This document shows positions 6,582 to 13,144 of a DNA stretch of 13,774 nt, piece by piece. Position numbers and translations under genes: made by a program. The DNA comes from Deltaproteobacteria bacterium (GTDB taxonomy: Bacteria; JAUYMQ01), in the NCBI GenBank assembly GCA_030698575.1, contig JAUYMQ010000142.1, forward strand, positions 1 through 13,774. The letters are read 5' to 3'. Each line of letters opens with the position of its first letter. The stretch's first letter is position 1. The notes under the pieces were generated by a model. The model ran no database searches. It worked only from the letters and a program-made list of their open reading frames with translations, and had not been told where the DNA came from.

Positions 6582-8024
6582 CTAGATCCATTCGCGCTGC
6601 GCAACCGTCGGCTCTGCGCAGCAGTACCAGGGCTCGCTCATGCGCGGCGCGGGAGCGGCGCGGAACGCATCCGGACCCGGAGGAGGCGCATCATGAAGAC
6701 CGGCCCGCGTGTGTGCGCGCTCCCAGATGCGCCCGAAGAGTTCCCGCCGCGGTGCATCCGGCGCGGCCTGCGCCAGCGCCTCCAGCTCGGCCTGCAGCGC
6801 ATCGACGCGGGCGTCGGGGTTGCGCCAGGGGTGGCAGAGCGCCTGCGCGTCGAGCGGGCCGGCGAGGGACTTCACCTCGTCGAGATCGAGAAGCCGCGAG
6901 CCCGAAGGCAGGAGCAGCCTGATCGCGAGGTGCACCGGCGCGACGCGCTCGGCGATTCCGAGCGCCGCCACGTCCCGCAGGAGATCGAGGTAGCCCTCGA
7001 GCGTCGTCCAGGGCGTGAAGGGAACGAAGGTGGGCGCGAGCGGGAGCCCGGCCTCCTCGCAGATCGCCACCGCGTGGTGGAAGCCGGCGCGCGTGTGCCC
7101 CTTCAGGAGCCGCGCGAGCACACGGTCGTCGACCGACTCTGCCGCCGAGGTCACGAAGAGGCATCCGGTTTCCTTCAGGAGCGCGGGAGCGCCGGGCGTG
7201 TCGAGCAGATGCGAGATCTTGATGGTCACGTCGTAGGTGATGTCGGGAAAGGCGGCCTTGAGCGCCCGGATGATCGCGAAGGCGTGCTTCGGGCCGTTCA
7301 GAAAATCCGGATCGCCGAACGTGACGTGCCGCGCGCCGGCCGCCACCTGCTGGGCGACGTCCGCTATCACCACGTCGGGGGGCACCACGCGGAACCGCCC
7401 GTCGTAGACCGGCACCACGGGGCAGTGCCGGCAGCGATGCTTGCACCCGCGGCTTGCCTCCACGTAGCCCGCCAGGCGCTCCGTTCCATCCGGGAGCACG
7501 AGCTTCGCGTAGCGATCGAGCGGGGGGAGACCAGTGCGGTCGGGCACGCGGAAGCGCTGCCGCGCCGTAGAGATGCGCGGCTCGGGTTGCGCTGACTCCA
7601 GTTCCGGCCCGCCGGTCGCCGGAGCCGGGCCGTTCCTCTCAAGACTCTGGGCAAGACGCTCGGCGAGCGCGAGGAGCCCCGCTTCGAACTCCCCGCCGAG
7701 GACCGTCCTGACGCCGAGCTGGCGCAGGTAGGGCTCGTTCATCGGGGCATAGAGGCCGTAGGCCGCGAGGTGCGCCGCGGGGTTCAGCGACCTGAGGCGC
7801 GGCAGCAGGCTGGCCGCCAGGCGGGTGGCGGTGTGCATGGGGAGATAGAGGGCCACGAGATCGGCGTCGCGAACGGCTGTCTCGTCGAGAGCGTCGATAC
7901 TCAGATCGAGCAATTGAACGTCGTGCCTGTGGGGCGCTTCGGCGTCACGGAGCCAGGCCGCGGGCTCGGCCAGGCCGAAGGGCGGCCGCCCCAGCTCGTA
8001 TGTGGAGAGCAGCAGGATCTTCAA
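6582..8024 (-). CDS. B12-binding-type radical SAM protein with CCAEP tail
   Basis: A 480-residue radical SAM enzyme of unknown substrate. An N-terminal Rossmann-like domain (1-125: KILLLSTYELGRPP, LVALYLPMHTATRLA, VLGGEFEAG) resembles B12-binding domains, but I see no DxHxxG cobalamin-His motif. A linker rich in Pro/Glu follows (130-165). The 4Fe-4S cluster motif is Cys194-x3-Cys198-x2-Cys201 (ASRGCKHRCRHC). The barrel continues with VTFGDPDFLNG and a long helical C-terminal region. The protein ends WYCCAEPTVAQREWI, with Cys468-Cys469-Ala-Glu-Pro. That is the signature of the family NCBI calls CUAEP/CCAEP-tail radical SAM (seleno)protein, in which many members have selenocysteine at the second position; here both are TGC Cys. 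The start is a TTG at 8024 behind GTGAGG, chosen because homology to KILLLS begins there; upstream in-frame sequence is antisense of nothing but the DUF169 gene. It lies 25 bp after the DUF169 gene. Confidence 0.85.
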   Translation of the reverse strand: MKILLLSTYELGRPPFGLAEPAAWLRDAEAPHRHDVQLLDLSIDALDETAVRDADLVALYLPMHTATRLAASLLPRLRSLNPAAHLAAYGLYAPMNEPYLRQLGVRTVLGGEFEAGLLALAERLAQSLERNGPAPATGGPELESAQPEPRISTARQRFRVPDRTGLPPLDRYAKLVLPDGTERLAGYVEASRGCKHRCRHCPVVPVYDGRFRVVPPDVVIADVAQQVAAGARHVTFGDPDFLNGPKHAFAIIRALKAAFPDITYDVTIKISHLLDTPGAPALLKETGCLFVTSAAESVDDRVLARLLKGHTRAGFHHAVAICEEAGLPLAPTFVPFTPWTTLEGYLDLLRDVAALGIAERVAPVHLAIRLLLPSGSRLLDLDEVKSLAGPLDAQALCHPWRNPDARVDALQAELEALAQAAPDAPRRELFGRIWERAHTRAGLHDAPPPGPDAFRAAPAPRMSEPWYCCAEPTVAQREWI

Positions 8025-8049
8025 GGACGCCTCACCGCGCGCGGGCTTC

Positions 8050-8763
8050 TCATCCGGGATGCGCGGCGCGCATCTCGTCGTACATCCCCTGCATCGCGCG
8101 ATTGGCGGCGGAGGTTTGCTCGAGCGCCGCGACGAGCGTCGCCGCGCCCGCCGCAGGTACGACGCCCAGAAGCTTCGCGTCGTCGAGATCGGTGAAGGTG
8201 CGCATGCCGGCGCATCCGAACGAAAGCACGGGGCGTCCGTCGGCCAGCGCCACGGGGAGCGCGGCGCAGGAGGGGCGCCCGAAGGCCGGCATCGATGCCG
8301 GGCGGTCCCAGCGCGCATCACCCGAACCTTCCTGGAACAGCATGGCCTGCCGCGCGTCGAGCCAGAGCAGGATGAGATCGGGCGTGTCGGGGAAGGCAGC
8401 AAGGGGGCCGTAGAGCACGCCCGCCTTCGTCTTTCCCACGCGCGGGATGCGCGCGGGTTCGGGCGGCGCGAGGTAGCCCGCCCCGGTCATGCGCGTGATG
8501 ACGGCTTCGAGGTTCCGCTCTCCCTCGGCGCCGAGGGTGAAACCGCTGGTCAGCGCGCCGACCGGGCAGTTCATGTGATCCTCGGCGGAGGCGAAGAAGA
8601 CGCTACTTTCGGCCCGCCGCCAGAAGGTGCAGGCAGAGGGGACGGGTCCGCCGTCCCAGCGGGGCGTGCCCGGCGGCGGCTCGTCGAGATAGGCGAGCGC
8701 CACGGGAGGCGACGCGAGGCCGAGGAGGTGGGTGAGCGAGCCGGCGATCTGCTTCTGCGACAT
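8050..8763 (-). CDS. DUF169 family protein
   Basis: A 237-residue cytoplasmic protein of the DUF169 family, whose biochemical role is not known to me. The typical order of motifs is present: PPVALAYLDEPPPG near the N-terminus, CTFWRRAESSVFFASAEDH with Cys45, and NCPVGALTSGF with Cys66. A later LSFGCAGMRTFTDL follows. Conserved Cys and His around 45-66 suggest a metal or cofactor site. ATG at 8763 has a GGAGG ribosome site 9 bp upstream. It is the first gene of the leftward operon with the CCAEP radical SAM, aguB and aguA, and faces the ATP-grasp gene across 84 bp. As first gene beside a Cys-rich radical SAM enzyme it may supply or accept a cofactor or substrate; that is inference. Confidence 0.85.
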   Translation of the reverse strand: MSQKQIAGSLTHLLGLASPPVALAYLDEPPPGTPRWDGGPVPSACTFWRRAESSVFFASAEDHMNCPVGALTSGFTLGAEGERNLEAVITRMTGAGYLAPPEPARIPRVGKTKAGVLYGPLAAFPDTPDLILLWLDARQAMLFQEGSGDARWDRPASMPAFGRPSCAALPVALADGRPVLSFGCAGMRTFTDLDDAKLLGVVPAAGAATLVAALEQTSAANRAMQGMYDEMRAAHPG

Positions 8764-8847
8764 CGGTGGGCCTCCGTGATTGGCGCGGGGTCGTCCCCCG
8801 GTTTGATTCCGAGGTTGAACCGCCTATTCTTGCCTCGAGAGGCAAGG
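8764..8847. promoter_or_regulatory. divergent promoter region between DUF169 operon and ATP-grasp gene
   Basis: Only 84 bp separate the two start codons, so both promoters must lie here or overlap the genes. A rightward candidate is TTGATT (8803-8808), 16 bp, TATTCT (8825-8830), each box matching 4 of 6 consensus bases. Next to it the inverted repeat TGCCTC-GA-GAGGCA (8831-8844) overlaps the presumed start point and the ribosome site of the ATP-grasp gene. It could be a repressor operator. I found no clear leftward promoter by eye. Confidence 0.4.
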
Positions 8848-10086
8848 ATGAATCGGGTCTTACTGCTGCTTCCGACGACCACCTATCGCGCGCGGGATTT
8901 TCTCGATGCGGCGCGGCACCTGGGTGTCGAGGTGGTCGTCGGCACCGAGGGACATCAGGCGCTCGAGAAGGTCGCGCCGGGGGGCACGATCACGCTCGAC
9001 TTCTCAGACACCGCCGCCGCCACCGCGGCCATCGTCGAATTCAGCAGGACGCACCCGCTAGAGGCCATCGTGGGGACCGACGACGAGACGGCCCTGCTTG
9101 CGACACAAGCTGCCACGGCGCTGGGGCTGCGCGCAAACCCGCTCGGGGCCGTGGCGCTCACGCGCAACAAGTACCGGCTGCGCCGGGCGCTGGCGGAAGC
9201 CGGCCTCCCCTCCCCGCCCTACAAACTCCTCACGATCACCGACGACCCCCGGGCTGCCGCCGGAGAGGTGCCTTTCCCCTGCGTGCTGAAGCCCACTTTC
9301 CTTTCGGCGAGCCGCGGGGTCATCCGGGCCGACGACGCCGACGCCTTCGATGCCGCCTTCTACTGCATCGCGGGTCTCCTTGCCGATCCCGACGTGCGGC
9401 GGCGAGGCGGCGACGCCTCCGGGGAGATCCTCGTCGAGGGATACATCCCGGGCGAGGAGTACGCCGTCGAGGGGATGCTCGAGAAGGGAGGGTTCCGGCT
9501 TCTCGCGTTGTTCGACAAGCCCGACCCCCTCGAGGGGCCCCACTTCGAGGAGACGATCTATGTGACGCCCTCGCGCGCGACGAAAGAGCGCCAGTCGATG
9601 ATCCTCGAGAAGATGCGCATGGCGCTCGTGACGGTGGGCCTGCGCGAGGGCCCGGTGCACGCCGAGCTGCGCTGCAACGACGAGGGCGCCTTCATTCTGG
9701 AGATCGCGGCCCGTTCGATCGGCGGCCGCTGCGCGCGCGTGCTGCGGTTCGGGGCGGGGCTGTCGCTCGAGGAGCTGATCCTCCGCCACGCGATCGGCAA
9801 AGAGGTCGCGGACCTCGAGCGCCAACCCGGCGCGGCGGGGGTCATGATGATCCCGATCCCGCAGGCGGGCATCCTGAAAGAGGTGAAAAACCTCACGGCT
9901 GCGCGGGCCGTCAGGGGGATCGAGGAAATCGACATCGCGATCGCGCGGGGGAAGCCGCTCACGCCGCTCCCCGAGGGCAATCGCTACCTCGGGTTCATCT
10001 TCGCCCGCGGCGCCGCGCCCGAGGAGGTCGAGGCCGCGTTGCGGGAGGCGCACCGTCGGCTCGAGATCGTCGTGGCGCCGGCCTGA
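8848..10086 (+). CDS. ATP-grasp ligase, substrate unknown
   Basis: A 412-residue ATP-grasp protein expected to couple ATP hydrolysis to joining a carboxylate with an amine or thiol. The N-terminal Rossmann-like domain (1-100) opens MNRVLLLLPTTTYRARDFLD and contains IVGTDDETALLA. The ATP-grasp core has NKYRLRRALAEAGLPSPP (107-124), Lys148 in FPCVLKPTFLSASRG, ILVEGYIPGEEYAVEG (194-209), and the Mg-binding ILEIAARSIGGR (283-294, Glu285). A C-terminal domain follows (about 320-412). The pattern fits the amino-acid-ligase / carboxylate-amine ligase branch rather than biotin carboxylase or PurK. ATG at 8848 follows GAGAGGCAAGG. An upstream in-frame opening is only antisense of the DUF169 gene. Divergent neighbour of the DUF169-radical SAM-agu operon, so probably the same pathway; a polyamine or its derivative as amine donor is a guess. 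Confidence 0.88.
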   Translation: MNRVLLLLPTTTYRARDFLDAARHLGVEVVVGTEGHQALEKVAPGGTITLDFSDTAAATAAIVEFSRTHPLEAIVGTDDETALLATQAATALGLRANPLGAVALTRNKYRLRRALAEAGLPSPPYKLLTITDDPRAAAGEVPFPCVLKPTFLSASRGVIRADDADAFDAAFYCIAGLLADPDVRRRGGDASGEILVEGYIPGEEYAVEGMLEKGGFRLLALFDKPDPLEGPHFEETIYVTPSRATKERQSMILEKMRMALVTVGLREGPVHAELRCNDEGAFILEIAARSIGGRCARVLRFGAGLSLEELILRHAIGKEVADLERQPGAAGVMMIPIPQAGILKEVKNLTAARAVRGIEEIDIAIARGKPLTPLPEGNRYLGFIFARGAAPEEVEAALREAHRRLEIVVAPA

Positions 10087-10114
10087 GCCGGGTCTCGCTT
10101 CGCCCGGAAATGCG

Positions 10115-10137
10115 AACGCCCCCGGAAGGGGGCGTTT
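10115..10137. terminator. hairpin terminator after the ATP-grasp gene
   Basis: Arms AACGCCCCC (10115-10123) and GGGGGCGTT (10128-10136) with a GGAA loop lie 28 bp after the ATP-grasp stop. The following bases are TCTGCG, so the T-run is short. It sits between the convergent ATP-grasp and NfuA genes and may stop both transcripts. Confidence 0.65.
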
Positions 10138-10158
10138 CTGCGGGCGGGCGCGCGGCGC

Positions 10159-10761
10159 CTACTTCCCGGCCTGGTAGTAAGGATTGGAGCCTGACCCGTG
10201 GTCGGTGCTGTCGAGCACGGCGATGATCTCGGGTATCTCGGCCTTGAGTGTTTCCTCGATCCCCTGCTTCAACGTGACGTCGGCCATGCCGCAGCCCTGG
10301 CAGCCGCCGCCCATCCGGATGTACACGTTCCCATCCTTGACGCCGAGCAGCGTGATGCTCCCGCCGTGGCTTGCGACGCCGGGGTTGATGCGATCTTCGA
10401 TGACCTTCTGCACGCGCATGACGAGGGGATCGGAAGCGGCGGGCGGCTGATTGGGGTTCTCGAACTTGAAGCCGCTGCTCGACATGCCGCTGACGAAGTC
10501 GAGCGTGGCGCCTTGTAGGCGCGGGACGGTTTCCTTGTCGAGATAGACCATCACGCCGGCGGCATCGACGACCTCGTCGTCTTCGCTCTTCTCGTCCTGG
10601 CTCACCAGGCGAAGATCGTACTTCCAGGCGGCCACACCCTCTTCGGTGACCGTCACGCGCACCGCCGTATCGAGCCGGTTCTGTGACTCCTGGATCTCCG
10701 TGATCTTTTCCCGGGCTCCATCCGTCAGCGTCAGAATTTCTCCGTCGATTTCGTCTGCCAT
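10159..10761 (-). CDS. nfuA: NfuA-type Fe-S cluster carrier
   Basis: A 200-residue cytoplasmic scaffold/carrier that delivers 4Fe-4S clusters to apo-enzymes. Residues 10-105 form a degenerate A-type (IscA/HesB-like) domain: LTDGAREKI, GVMVYLD and GFKFENPN are recognisable but the cluster Cys residues are absent, as is normal for NfuA. Residues 112-185 form the NifU C-terminal domain with VASHGGSITLLGV and the cluster-binding pair Cys154-x2-Cys157 in GGCQGCGMAD. The ATG at 10761 is the only good start in frame. A strong AAGGAG lies 20 bp upstream, too far for an ideal ribosome site. Such a carrier could mature the cluster of the nearby radical SAM enzyme, but NfuA serves many clients. Transcribed toward the ATP-grasp gene. 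Confidence 0.92.
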   Translation of the reverse strand: MADEIDGEILTLTDGAREKITEIQESQNRLDTAVRVTVTEEGVAAWKYDLRLVSQDEKSEDDEVVDAAGVMVYLDKETVPRLQGATLDFVSGMSSSGFKFENPNQPPAASDPLVMRVQKVIEDRINPGVASHGGSITLLGVKDGNVYIRMGGGCQGCGMADVTLKQGIEETLKAEIPEIIAVLDSTDHGSGSNPYYQAGK

Positions 10762-10800
10762 GGCCCCATTGTAACCGATCTCCTTCCTATGGCCAGAGGC

Positions 10801-10833
10801 CTTAAATAATGGGGTCAGACCCCTTTATTTAAG
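10801..10833. repeat. GGGGTC-N-GACCCC palindromic repeat, copy B
   Basis: The most complete palindrome of the family: outer arms CTTAAATAA (10801-10809) and TTATTTAAG (10825-10833) pair fully. Inner arms GGGGTC (10811-10816) and GACCCC (10818-10823) pair around a single A; one T/T mismatch separates the two parts. The TGA stop of the RAYT gene (10815-10817, minus) lies across its centre. In reverse orientation it matches copy C at about 30 of 33 positions. Confidence 0.85.
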
Positions 10834-11753
10834 CCCATGCATTGAAGAATTCGCGCGCCCTCGCCGCTCCTGGCAAGCTTTCCGTGAATTTGCGACACGC
10901 GCGGTTGAGACACCCCGCACCGCTCGGCGATCTCGGCGAGTGGCAGCTTCGCCCAATGCCGCAGAAGGAAAACGGCCGCCTGAAATGCATCCCTGTTCGA
11001 TCGATCGAGCACCGACGCGGCATCCAGTTCGAACGCGCTTGCAACCGCACCGAGAACATCGCCCGCGTCGGGCGGCTCGCCTTCGGTCCAGGGAATCAGG
11101 GGCGCAAGTCGCTGTTCGCGCGCGGCCGATCCGGGCATTATCATTGTCGAACGCCTGCCACCCAGTCGCGCCGTTTTCCGTAGCTCCTTCAGCGGCGATC
11201 TCGCGCCGATCCCGCCCACGACTAAACGCTCGTAGGCCTCACTGCCGTTCTCGCCCGGCCCTTCGAATTGACCAAGAACCCAATCCGTAGTCAGCCATGA
11301 AGGCCGTCGCGCCTTCCCGACCGTCGCCCTGTAGCTGCTCCATGCCCACCGTGCCGGGAACTCCGCCAACCCCGCCCGGACCGGGTTGAGAACGATATAG
11401 CGGCTCAGTTCCAGCAGATAAGCGTCCCGATCAACGAGCTTGCCCTTGAATCGACCCTGGAACAAATGCCCCACGCGCTGGTGGCGCCAATTGAACCACT
11501 GCGTATACAGCCCGTTCAATTGCTGCATGCCTTTGGAAAGATTCGCCAACGGCGTTTCCAGAAGAAGGTGAAAGTGATTGGGCATCAGGCAGTAGGCATG
11601 GCAAAGCCAATCCTGGTCGCGGACTGCATCGCCGAGATGTTTCAGGAAGCGCCGGTAATCCCCGCTGGAAAGGAACGTCTTCTGACGTGCGTTTCCGCGT
11701 GAAGTAACGTGGTAGATCGCTCCGTCGAACTGCACCCGCGGTTTTCTTGGCAT
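10815..11753 (-). CDS. REP-associated tyrosine transposase (Y1/HUH family)
   Basis: A 312-residue single-strand DNA transposase-like protein. The N-terminal Y1 domain shows AIYHVTSRGNARQ, the HUH metal-binding pair His60-x-His62 in MPNHFHLLLE, GHLFQGRFKGKLVD and ELSRYIVLNPVRAG, where Tyr119 is the likely nucleophile. The C-terminal part (265-300, PLAEIAERCGVSQPRVSQI) is a helix-turn-helix resembling the DnaA-type domain of long RAYTs. I start at the ATG at 11753 because GGAGG lies 5 bp before it. An in-frame ATG four codons earlier (11765) has none. The last residues GLNKGV and the stop are encoded inside palindrome copy B. The catalytic motifs look intact, so it may be active. Confidence 0.9.
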   Translation of the reverse strand: MPRKPRVQFDGAIYHVTSRGNARQKTFLSSGDYRRFLKHLGDAVRDQDWLCHAYCLMPNHFHLLLETPLANLSKGMQQLNGLYTQWFNWRHQRVGHLFQGRFKGKLVDRDAYLLELSRYIVLNPVRAGLAEFPARWAWSSYRATVGKARRPSWLTTDWVLGQFEGPGENGSEAYERLVVGGIGARSPLKELRKTARLGGRRSTMIMPGSAAREQRLAPLIPWTEGEPPDAGDVLGAVASAFELDAASVLDRSNRDAFQAAVFLLRHWAKLPLAEIAERCGVSQPRVSQIHGKLARSGEGARILQCMGLNKGV

Positions 11754-11772
11754 TGTTGCCTCCATGCAAGAA

Positions 11773-11831
11773 CGGGCGAAGCAAGCCGGTGCCCTCCGTG
11801 CACGGGCACGGACCGGTGCGAGATTCGCCCG
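11773..11831. repeat. nested inverted repeats before the RAYT start
   Basis: Outer arms CGGGCGAA (11773-11780) and TTCGCCCG (11824-11831) enclose CCGG/CCGG (11786-11789, 11813-11816) and an inner hairpin GTGCCC/GGGCAC (11789-11794, 11804-11809). The 59-nt block could fold into a branched structure 20 bp upstream of the transposase start. It may be an end recognised by the RAYT or a leader structure that limits its translation. Confidence 0.5.
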
Positions 11832-11902
11832 GTTGTCCTCATTCGACAGGGAGAACGACGGTGAAACAGGGAGTTGCGGCTTGGGGAAATCCGTCCCGGG
11901 AG

Positions 11903-11938
11903 CTTAAGTAAAGGGGTCTGACCCCACTATTTTAGCGG
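11903..11938. repeat. GGGGTC-N-GACCCC palindromic repeat, copy C
   Basis: Core GGGGTC (11913-11918), T, GACCCC (11920-11925); the outer arms CTTAAGTA and TATTTTAG pair imperfectly. The TAA stop of the lipoprotein gene (11932-11934, minus) is in its outer arm. It shares TATTTTAGCGG with copy A, 7.5 kb away in the same orientation. It forms the right boundary of the RAYT unit. Confidence 0.8.
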
Positions 11939-13083
11939 CCGGGGAGGCCGGGGGAGAGGGCCTTGAAGCGGTAGAGGGGGTGGGGGGCGGTCTTGGCGAC
12001 GTCGGATTTCGATTTGAACATGATGCGGTTCAGCTGGCTGTCGGTCACGTAGATCCAGCCGTCGGGGCCAAACGAAAGGCCGTCGGGCCAGACGAGCCGC
12101 TCGTCGCGGATGAGCGTCTCGCCCTCGCGGTTCGGCCGCAGCACCGCGATCGCGCGGTCCTCGATCGCAGTCAGGTAGAGGTTCCCCTCGCGGTCGATCG
12201 TGAGCCCGTCGGAAAGCGGTTTGGGCGCGAACGCCTCGATCTCGAGCCCCAGCTGCGTGTCGTCCATGTCCTCGTCGAGCAGCGCCGACGTCGGTATCCG
12301 GTACATCGTCGTGCCCGACATCGGCCCGTAGTAAAGCGTCTCGCCGTCGAGCGACAGCACGATCGAGTCGACGGCCACGCGCAGCGGCATCACGCCGAAA
12401 AGCGTCACCTTCTCGCCCTCCACGATCATGTCGACCGGCTCCTCCTTCACCGAATGGTGATCCTGCAGCACGCGGCGCACGCGCCCTTCTCCAATGTCGT
12501 AAACGATGATCGCCGGATTGAAATTGAAGTTCGCCGTGTCGGCGATGTAGGCAACGCCGCGATCGGCGTCGACCGAGAGATCGTTCAGGTAGGAGCCCCA
12601 GCCCGCCTCGTCGCGCCTGAAGTTATGGCGGTGCGCCAGCTTGCCCGTCGCGATGTCGAAGGCGATGAGCGCGGGCGTGCCGAAGCCGTTCTTCCCGTGA
12701 TCGAGCACCCAGAGCCGTCCCCGGCTGTCGAGCACGATGCCCTGGGGTGTCTGGAAGCCGTCGTCCTTCGACTGCCATGCTTCATCGGGGTAGGGGACCG
12801 ACGTGCCGTCCGGCAGGATCTCGGCGACCTTCACCTTCGGGCCGGCGAGCGGGTGGTAGGTGATGAAGATGCGCCCATCGGCCGACACGGCCACATTGCC
12901 AAGCGGGGCGTCGAGGGCGGCGACCAGCTCGAGGGCCTCGGGGCCCTCCGCGAGGGGCGCACCCAGACGGTAGTCGGGCCGGGGCGCGACATCGGCGCCG
13001 CAGCCGGCGAGCAGAGCCAGGCCGGCCAGCGCGGCGGTGAGCAAGAGCGCTGGTAGAAAGGGGGACTGTCCCGCTTTCCCCAT
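11932..13083 (-). CDS. lipoprotein of the yellow / major royal jelly protein family
   Basis: A 383-residue beta-propeller-type protein, of the group annotated in bacteria as L-dopachrome tautomerase-related. Function in bacteria is unknown to me. The N-terminus is a lipoprotein signal: PALLLTAALAGLALLAGCGA with lipobox LAGC and Cys28, so the protein should be anchored to a membrane on the outside of the cytoplasm. Recurrent propeller-strand motifs follow: VAVSADGRIFITYHP, IVLDSRGRLWVLDHG, LSVDADRGVAYIAD, LTIDREGNLYLTAI, LSFGPDGWIYVTDS. ATG at 13083 has GGAGGGGGG 6 bp upstream, so the start is well supported. The first residues MGKAGQSPF come from a GGGGGAC-N-GTCCC repeat. The stop lies in palindrome copy C. 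The peroxiredoxin-like gene lies 55 bp upstream in the same direction and may share its transcript. Confidence 0.87.
   Translation of the reverse strand: MGKAGQSPFLPALLLTAALAGLALLAGCGADVAPRPDYRLGAPLAEGPEALELVAALDAPLGNVAVSADGRIFITYHPLAGPKVKVAEILPDGTSVPYPDEAWQSKDDGFQTPQGIVLDSRGRLWVLDHGKNGFGTPALIAFDIATGKLAHRHNFRRDEAGWGSYLNDLSVDADRGVAYIADTANFNFNPAIIVYDIGEGRVRRVLQDHHSVKEEPVDMIVEGEKVTLFGVMPLRVAVDSIVLSLDGETLYYGPMSGTTMYRIPTSALLDEDMDDTQLGLEIEAFAPKPLSDGLTIDREGNLYLTAIEDRAIAVLRPNREGETLIRDERLVWPDGLSFGPDGWIYVTDSQLNRIMFKSKSDVAKTAPHPLYRFKALSPGLPGR
13057..13080. repeat. GGGGGAC-N-GTCCC repeat, copy D
   Basis: AAAGGGGGAC (13057-13066), T, GTCCCGCTTTCCC (13068-13080) forms an interrupted palindrome inside the 5' end of the lipoprotein gene, just after its ATG. 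It is a direct repeat of copy E, 64 bp away, with few changes. Confidence 0.65.
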
Positions 13084-13120
13084 CAGGTTCCCCCCTCCGG
13101 TCGCGTGTTCGGCCCCCCGG

Positions 13121-13144
13121 AAAGGGGGACCGTCCCACCTATTT
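13121..13144. repeat. GGGGGAC-N-GTCCC repeat, copy E
   Basis: AAAGGGGGAC (13121-13130), C, GTCCCACCTATTT (13132-13144). It overlaps the TGA stop of the peroxiredoxin-like gene (13139-13141, minus strand), so it forms the 3' flank of that gene. It has the same orientation as copy D and may act as a stem-loop between the two cistrons. Confidence 0.65.

Larger units (their letters stand above)
10801..11935 (-). mobile_element. RAYT-type element bounded by inverted palindromes
   Basis: A single tyrosine-transposase gene lies between palindromic copies B and C, which are inverted with respect to each other and about 30/33 identical. REP-associated tyrosine transposases are domesticated relatives of IS200/IS605 that act on palindromic REP sequences. 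They usually sit singly between such repeats. A nested fold at 11773-11831 lies just before the transposase start. I see no target duplication, which fits this class. Confidence 0.7.

Noticed and set aside
6582-6650. Selenocysteine (in-frame TGA) in the radical SAM tail
   Set aside because: Both tail codons are TGC, and the frame ends at a TAG; no TGA recoding is needed.
8002-8847. Upstream in-frame extension of the ATP-grasp gene
   Set aside because: It is antisense to the DUF169 gene, and the ATP-grasp fold begins at the ATG at 8848, which has a ribosome site.
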